From assembly GCA_022827835.1 (NCBI GenBank), contig JAJEIO010000012.1, positions 1 to 64,000 of the forward strand: a stretch of 64,000 nucleotides of DNA. The letters are read 5' to 3'. Shown piece by piece: positions 61,146-64,000 of the stretch. Below the pieces are notes generated by a model, which worked only from the letters and a program-made list of their open reading frames with translations, searched no databases and had not been told where the DNA came from. The translations under genes and the position numbers were made by a program. Source of the DNA: Candidatus Latescibacterota bacterium (lineage in GTDB: Bacteria > Latescibacterota > UBA2968 > UBA8231). Each line of letters opens with the position of its first letter. The first letter of the stretch is position 1.

Positions 61146-62267
61146 ATGCAAACCACCGCTAAGCTAATATGCGGCCCTGCCCAGTCCATGGCGGGCGTCG
61201 CGGATGAGTCGGTCGATTTGATCGTCACTTCGCCGCCCTATCCGATGGTGGAAATGTGGGATGAGATTTTCGCGCTCCAAGACGGTCGCATCGGGGAGCA
61301 ACTGTCACACGGCAATGGACAGGCCGCTTTCGCGCTCATGCACGAATTGCTCGATGCGGTTTGGCTGGAGTGCAACCGCGTCATGAAGCTGGGGGCCATT
61401 GCCTGCGTCAACATTGGCGACGCCACCCGCACCTTGGATGGCGATTTCCAGTTATACTCCAATCACTCCCGCATCCTCAGCAGCTTCCTCGGCCAGGGTT
61501 TTGCGGCTTTGCCCGATATACTCTGGCGCAAACAGACCAACGCCCCCAACAAATTTATGGGGTCTGGGATGCTGCCCGTAGGGGCGTATGTGACCTACGA
61601 GCATGAGTACATCCTCGTGCTTAGAAAAGGGCGACGGCGAACATTCACAACGGCCGCGGAGAAAGCCAAGCGCCGCGAGAGCGCCTTCTTCTGGGAGGAG
61701 CGCAACGTCTGGTTCTCGGACGTGTGGCTCAATGTGAAGGGAACTTCGCAAGGGCTTGTGGACGCGCCGACCCGCGAGCGCAGTGCGGCTTTTCCGTTTG
61801 AACTGGCCTACCGGCTCGTCTGCATGTTTTCCGTCAAAGAAGACGTAGTGCTCGACCCGTTTGCGGGGACTGGAACGACGCTGGCGGCAGCCTTAACAGC
61901 GGGAAGAAACTCGGTCGGCGTGGAAATTGACGAGACGTTGGTACCGGTCGCGCAAGATTTGCTACACTCCACGCCTCCTGCGGCCAACGAGTACAACCGC
62001 GCCCGGTTGGCCCGACATGTAGAGTGGGCCACTGCGCGCGCGGAAGAGCGCGGCCCGTTAAAATACGCGAGCCGCCACTACGGATTTCCGGTAATGACGG
62101 CTCAGGAACAAGACTTGTTGTTAAACGAAGTTACGGGAATTGACGACGAGGCCGACGGTATGACGCTGATGGCCCAGTACAGCGAAAAACCGCAAGCGTA
62201 CCAGCGCAAAAGCAAGGCCACCGCACCGCCCGAATCCGCTCAGACGCTGCTGCCGCTAAGCTACTAA
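61146..62267 (+). CDS. Solitary DNA methyltransferase (TSPPY type, probable N4-cytosine)
   Basis: 373 residues. The catalytic motif VTSPPYPM is at residues 28-35 and the AdoMet motif VLDPFAGTGTTLAAAL near 240, the beta-class order (motif IV before I). S-P-P-Y rather than D-P-P-Y favours N4-methylcytosine. The last 100 residues (after SVGVEIDETL) form an extension ending in a polar tail, perhaps a target-recognition or partner domain. No restriction endonuclease lies next to it, so it is an orphan methylase or its partner is elsewhere. It ends CTAA-overlapped with the convergent coiled-coil gene. Confidence 0.9.
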   Translation: MQTTAKLICGPAQSMAGVADESVDLIVTSPPYPMVEMWDEIFALQDGRIGEQLSHGNGQAAFALMHELLDAVWLECNRVMKLGAIACVNIGDATRTLDGDFQLYSNHSRILSSFLGQGFAALPDILWRKQTNAPNKFMGSGMLPVGAYVTYEHEYILVLRKGRRRTFTTAAEKAKRRESAFFWEERNVWFSDVWLNVKGTSQGLVDAPTRERSAAFPFELAYRLVCMFSVKEDVVLDPFAGTGTTLAAALTAGRNSVGVEIDETLVPVAQDLLHSTPPAANEYNRARLARHVEWATARAEERGPLKYASRHYGFPVMTAQEQDLLLNEVTGIDDEADGMTLMAQYSEKPQAYQRKSKATAPPESAQTLLPLSY

Positions 62268-62584
62268 TCGGCGTTGCGCTCTTCTGCGCGCACCGCGCTT
62301 TGCAGCGCTTCATAGGCCGCCTCGCAATCGGCGAGCGCAGCACTCTGCTCTTTGATCTGTTGGTTCAGCGCTTGCACTTGGTCGTCGGTCACGGGGTCGG
62401 AACCGGCTTCGAGAAGCTGGTGGACCCGCGCTCCCAGATCCGCTTGGGTGCGGTGGAGTTGGTTTTTGGCAGCGGCGATATCGAGCCGGGCCCGCGCTAG
62501 ACGGGTCAGGTCGCCGGCCTTGTCGGCGGCGGCCGCCGCGCCTTCTTGCAGCCCTTTCACGAGATTGTTCCACAGGTTGTCCAC
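62264..62584 (-). CDS. Small coiled-coil protein after the BMC gene
   Basis: 106 residues from GTG at 62584 (GAGGT 4 nt upstream, 16 nt after the BMC stop). Almost entirely helical and rich in Ala, Gln and Leu (LARARLDIAAAKNQLHRTQ; ALNQQIKEQSAALADCEAAYEAL), with a single Cys. The reading frame can be extended upstream into the BMC gene but the GTG start fits its ribosome site. Possibly a companion of the shell protein; no family recognised. Confidence 0.78.
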   Translation of the reverse strand: MDNLWNNLVKGLQEGAAAAADKAGDLTRLARARLDIAAAKNQLHRTQADLGARVHQLLEAGSDPVTDDQVQALNQQIKEQSAALADCEAAYEALQSAVRAEERNAD

Positions 62585-62600
62585 TGAGACCTCGTATGGT

Positions 62601-63050
62601 TTAAGTGTCTGGTTCCGAGGCGCGGCGCAGTTCGCGGAGGAGCGTTTCTTTGTTGGCCCGCGAGACTTGGCGGCCTTTGAGTTGAGCATCGGGTAGCTGG
62701 CGCACGAGTTGGCGCAGGCGGGTGACTGGCAAGCCCTCTAGTTCGTCGGGGGGTGGTTGCGCTGGTGGGGGAGCTGCCTGAGGCTGGTACAGGAGCAGGT
62801 TTTCTACGTCTAAATGGGGGGCGGGAATGACGCGGTGGCTGATCACTTGGCTGACCTTGAGGGCGGCTTGGACGCCGGCTTGCACCGCCACTTGGACGGC
62901 GGCAACCTCACCTCTAAAGTGCGTTGAAACTAGCCCACCGCCGATGGGCTTGATGCCGAGGAGTTCGACCGGAGCGGATTTTACGGCTGCGTCGGCTGCT
63001 TCGATGACGCCGACGAGACCGCGAGTCTCAATCAGCCCTATGGCAGCCAT
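62601..63050 (-). CDS. Bacterial microcompartment shell protein (BMC domain) with C-terminal Rho-N/SAP-like tail
   Basis: 149 residues. Residues 1-88 are a single BMC (Pfam BMC, hexamer-forming) domain: AIGLIETRGLVGVIEAADAA, KPIGGGL at the pore position, RGEVAAVQVAVQAG and HRVIPAPHLDV. A Pro/Ala-rich linker (PPPAQPPPDE) leads to a 40-residue helical tail, LEGLPVTRLRQLVRQLP ... QVSRANKETLLREL, resembling the Rho N-terminal/SAP nucleic-acid-binding motif. EutK, a known BMC protein, also carries a C-terminal nucleic-acid-binding helix-turn-helix domain. The gene follows bS18 by 18 nt, with no metabolic BMC enzymes nearby. Function unclear. Confidence 0.9.
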   Translation of the reverse strand: MAAIGLIETRGLVGVIEAADAAVKSAPVELLGIKPIGGGLVSTHFRGEVAAVQVAVQAGVQAALKVSQVISHRVIPAPHLDVENLLLYQPQAAPPPAQPPPDELEGLPVTRLRQLVRQLPDAQLKGRQVSRANKETLLRELRRASEPDT

Positions 63051-63068
63051 TGGGCGCGCTTGGCTTGG

Positions 63069-63296
63069 TCAACGAGTGTCGTCGAGGGTATGGGGGACGA
63101 GGGCTAAAAAGCGGGCGCGCTTGATGGCGCGGACGACGCGCGTCTGCTGCTTACGCGTAGCACCGGTGCGCCGGGCCGATTCGATCTTGCCGGTCGGCGT
63201 GATAAACTTGACTAGGACATCGAGGCGCTTGTAGTCGATGTCTTCGGACTTGAGTTTGGCTACGGCCTCTCGGCGCGAGCTGCGGAACTTGGCGAT
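63069..63296 (-). CDS. rpsR: Ribosomal protein bS18, apparent AUC start
   Basis: 75 residues, the normal bS18 length, beginning IAKFRSSRREAVAKL and continuing IDYKRLDVLVKFIT, PTGKIESARRTGAT and AIKRARFLALVPH. No ATG, GTG or TTG stands at the expected position: AAGGAG is followed, with a 7-nt spacer, by ATC at 63294-63296. The only in-frame ATG (63404) would add 36 unlike residues across a hairpin. Either an AUC start, similar to infC's rare AUU, or a base error is implied. Co-transcribed with the BMC gene. Confidence 0.85.
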   Translation of the reverse strand: MAKFRSSRREAVAKLKSEDIDYKRLDVLVKFITPTGKIESARRTGATRKQQTRVVRAIKRARFLALVPHTLDDTR

Positions 63297-63316
63297 GACG
63301 ACGCTCCTTTTTAAGG

Positions 63317-63335
63317 CACCCGCTTGGTGCGGGTG
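63317..63335 (-). promoter_or_regulatory. Leader hairpin before the bS18 start
   Basis: CACCCGC (63317-63323) and GCGGGTG (63329-63335) form a 7-bp stem with a 5-nt loop, ending about 10 nt before the AAGGAG. A ribosomal-protein leader (autoregulatory) role is possible. Confidence 0.5.
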
Positions 63336-63366
63336 TGCAAGTTTAAAAGGATAAAAAGTACTGGAG

Positions 63367-63398
63367 GGGCCGGGGAATGTCAATATATCCCCCGGCCC
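63367..63398 (-). terminator. Probable terminator of the oxidoreductase gene
   Basis: GGGCCGGGG (63367-63375) pairs with CCCCGGCCC (63390-63398); on the minus strand a T-rich stretch follows after about 9 nt, so termination may be weak. Confidence 0.5.
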
Positions 63399-63410
63399 GG
63401 GCATCCGCGA

Positions 63411-64000
63411 TCAGCTTGGGTCCATTTCGTCGTGGAGCTGGCGCATGATTTGGTGGTGCCCCATGCCCTCGTCCCAGAGCTTCTTGTACTTGGCCTCGTC
63501 GATGCCGTCGCGCTTGAGAAAGCCGCGGATGTCGTAGCGCCCCTCGACTTCTATGGGTAGGCCGCCCTCCTCGACCATGAGCTGGAGGGGATAGCCCTTT
63601 TCTTGGAGTGGCAAGTGGATCACGCGGTTGCGGCGCGCCGATTCGTAGAGGGCCATCATAATTTCCACGGTGTCGCGGGCGGTGGTGCCGGCGTTGCGAT
63701 GCTCGGTCTTGTGGCCTTCGAGACAGGCGATGAGCTCGCGGACTTGGGCAGCGTTGGTGTTGCCCCCAATGGCCTTGGTGCCTTCGGTGAGCGCGAGATC
63801 GACGTCGCGCCAGCCACCAGAGGAGGGGTTCATAATCTGGAGTCGGGTTTCGCTCACGGATAAAAGTCCTTCACTGCCGCGGATTTCAAAGCAGCCGGCA
63901 CCAGCACCCTCGCGCATGAGGTCGGACTGAATGAAAAGCTGGAGATCGCCGGCGAAGTGGACCAAGCCCATGCAGGCGTCTTCGATCATGGTGTCGCGCT
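63411..64000 (-). CDS. Gfo/Idh/MocA-family oxidoreductase, C-terminal part (window-edge partial)
   Basis: At least 192 residues, open to the window end. FEIRGSEGLLSVSETRLQI, ELIACLEGHKTEHRN, and ARDTVEIMMALYESARRNRVIHLPL match the C-terminal dimerisation domain of Gfo/Idh/MocA oxidoreductases, which act on sugars or inositols with NAD(P). The N-terminal nucleotide-binding half is not in the window. A further 50-residue tail (GRYDIRGFLKRDGIDEAKY) looks specific to this branch. Confidence 0.85.
   Translation of the reverse strand, partial: RDTMIEDACMGLVHFAGDLQLFIQSDLMREGAGAGCFEIRGSEGLLSVSETRLQIMNPSSGGWRDVDLALTEGTKAIGGNTNAAQVRELIACLEGHKTEHRNAGTTARDTVEIMMALYESARRNRVIHLPLQEKGYPLQLMVEEGGLPIEVEGRYDIRGFLKRDGIDEAKYKKLWDEGMGHHQIMRQLHDEMDPS

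Overview
The window looks like one contig of a moderately GC-rich, diderm, heterotrophic bacterium, most likely from the Fibrobacterota-Chlorobiota-Bacteroidota (FCB) side of the tree. A Latescibacterota-like lineage is my best guess, and it is an inference. Grounds: a PorX-type response regulator with a PglZ domain next to a Bacteroidota-style histidine kinase; extracellular proteins ending in gliding-motility/FlgD-type Ig domains with a TPNGDG(V/R)ND motif; PorV/FadL-like and BamA-like barrels; lipoproteins with clear lipoboxes; bactofilin; a sugar-acid and sugar-phosphate catabolic repertoire; and E. coli-type FrdABCD. No rRNA, tRNA, transposase, prophage or plasmid gene was recognised.

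Layout. 1-540: end of a class IV aminotransferase. 664-4770 (minus): CUT1 sugar ABC transporter and a DapA-family lyase. 4794-20994 (minus): a long run of exported proteins (ComEA-like HhH, TPR lipoprotein, FG-GAP/UnbV lipoprotein, 884-aa surface protein, three tandem paralogues with discoidin-like and C-terminal Ig domains, a lipoprotein, a carbohydrate-binding-like protein and a SurA-like parvulin). It reads like one cell-surface or secretion locus and is my main candidate for an undescribed system. 21263-27887: xylulokinase, SHMT, a SelA/DgaE-like PLP enzyme, glucokinase and G6P dehydrogenase. 28073-30840 (plus): nucleotide-sugar epimerase, ATP-cone/2-phosphoglycerate kinase, bactofilin. 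30912-37637 (plus): histidine kinase, PorX, TsaE, two outer-membrane proteins and a Gly/Tyr-rich lipoprotein. 37697-42158 (minus): lipoprotein, a metallopeptidase-like/PD40/barrel fusion and a TPR lipoprotein. 42412-46951: BamA-like barrel, membrane protein, GT-C mannosyltransferase-like protein, NlpC/P60 hydrolase, 3-hydroxyacyl-CoA dehydrogenase. 47115-51307 (plus): two sugar-acid dehydratases, a mini-metallopeptidase and an ankyrin protein. 51411-54715: two CRISPR-type repeats abutting frdABCD. 54728-60969: ADP-ribosylglycohydrolase-like, VOC, cold-shock protein, bS21 with an RGG tail, PurO-like enzyme, heme A synthase, SDR and PhyH dioxygenase. 61146-64000: DNA methyltransferase, coiled-coil protein, BMC shell protein with a nucleic-acid-binding-like tail, bS18, and the end of a Gfo/Idh/MocA oxidoreductase.

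How it fits together. Sugars enter through the ABC transporter, are phosphorylated (Glk, XylB) or oxidised and dehydrated (IlvD/Edd and galactonate-dehydratase types, DapA-type lyase), and feed the pentose phosphate pathway (Zwf). Electrons can go to or from fumarate/succinate through Frd, while heme A synthase implies an aa3-type oxidase elsewhere. The PorX/kinase pair, the PorV-like protein and the Ig-tailed exported proteins suggest a regulated Por/type IX-like secretion or surface-display pathway. Genes are packed tightly: at least seven ATGA start/stop overlaps within operons and three tail-to-tail pairs sharing CTAA.
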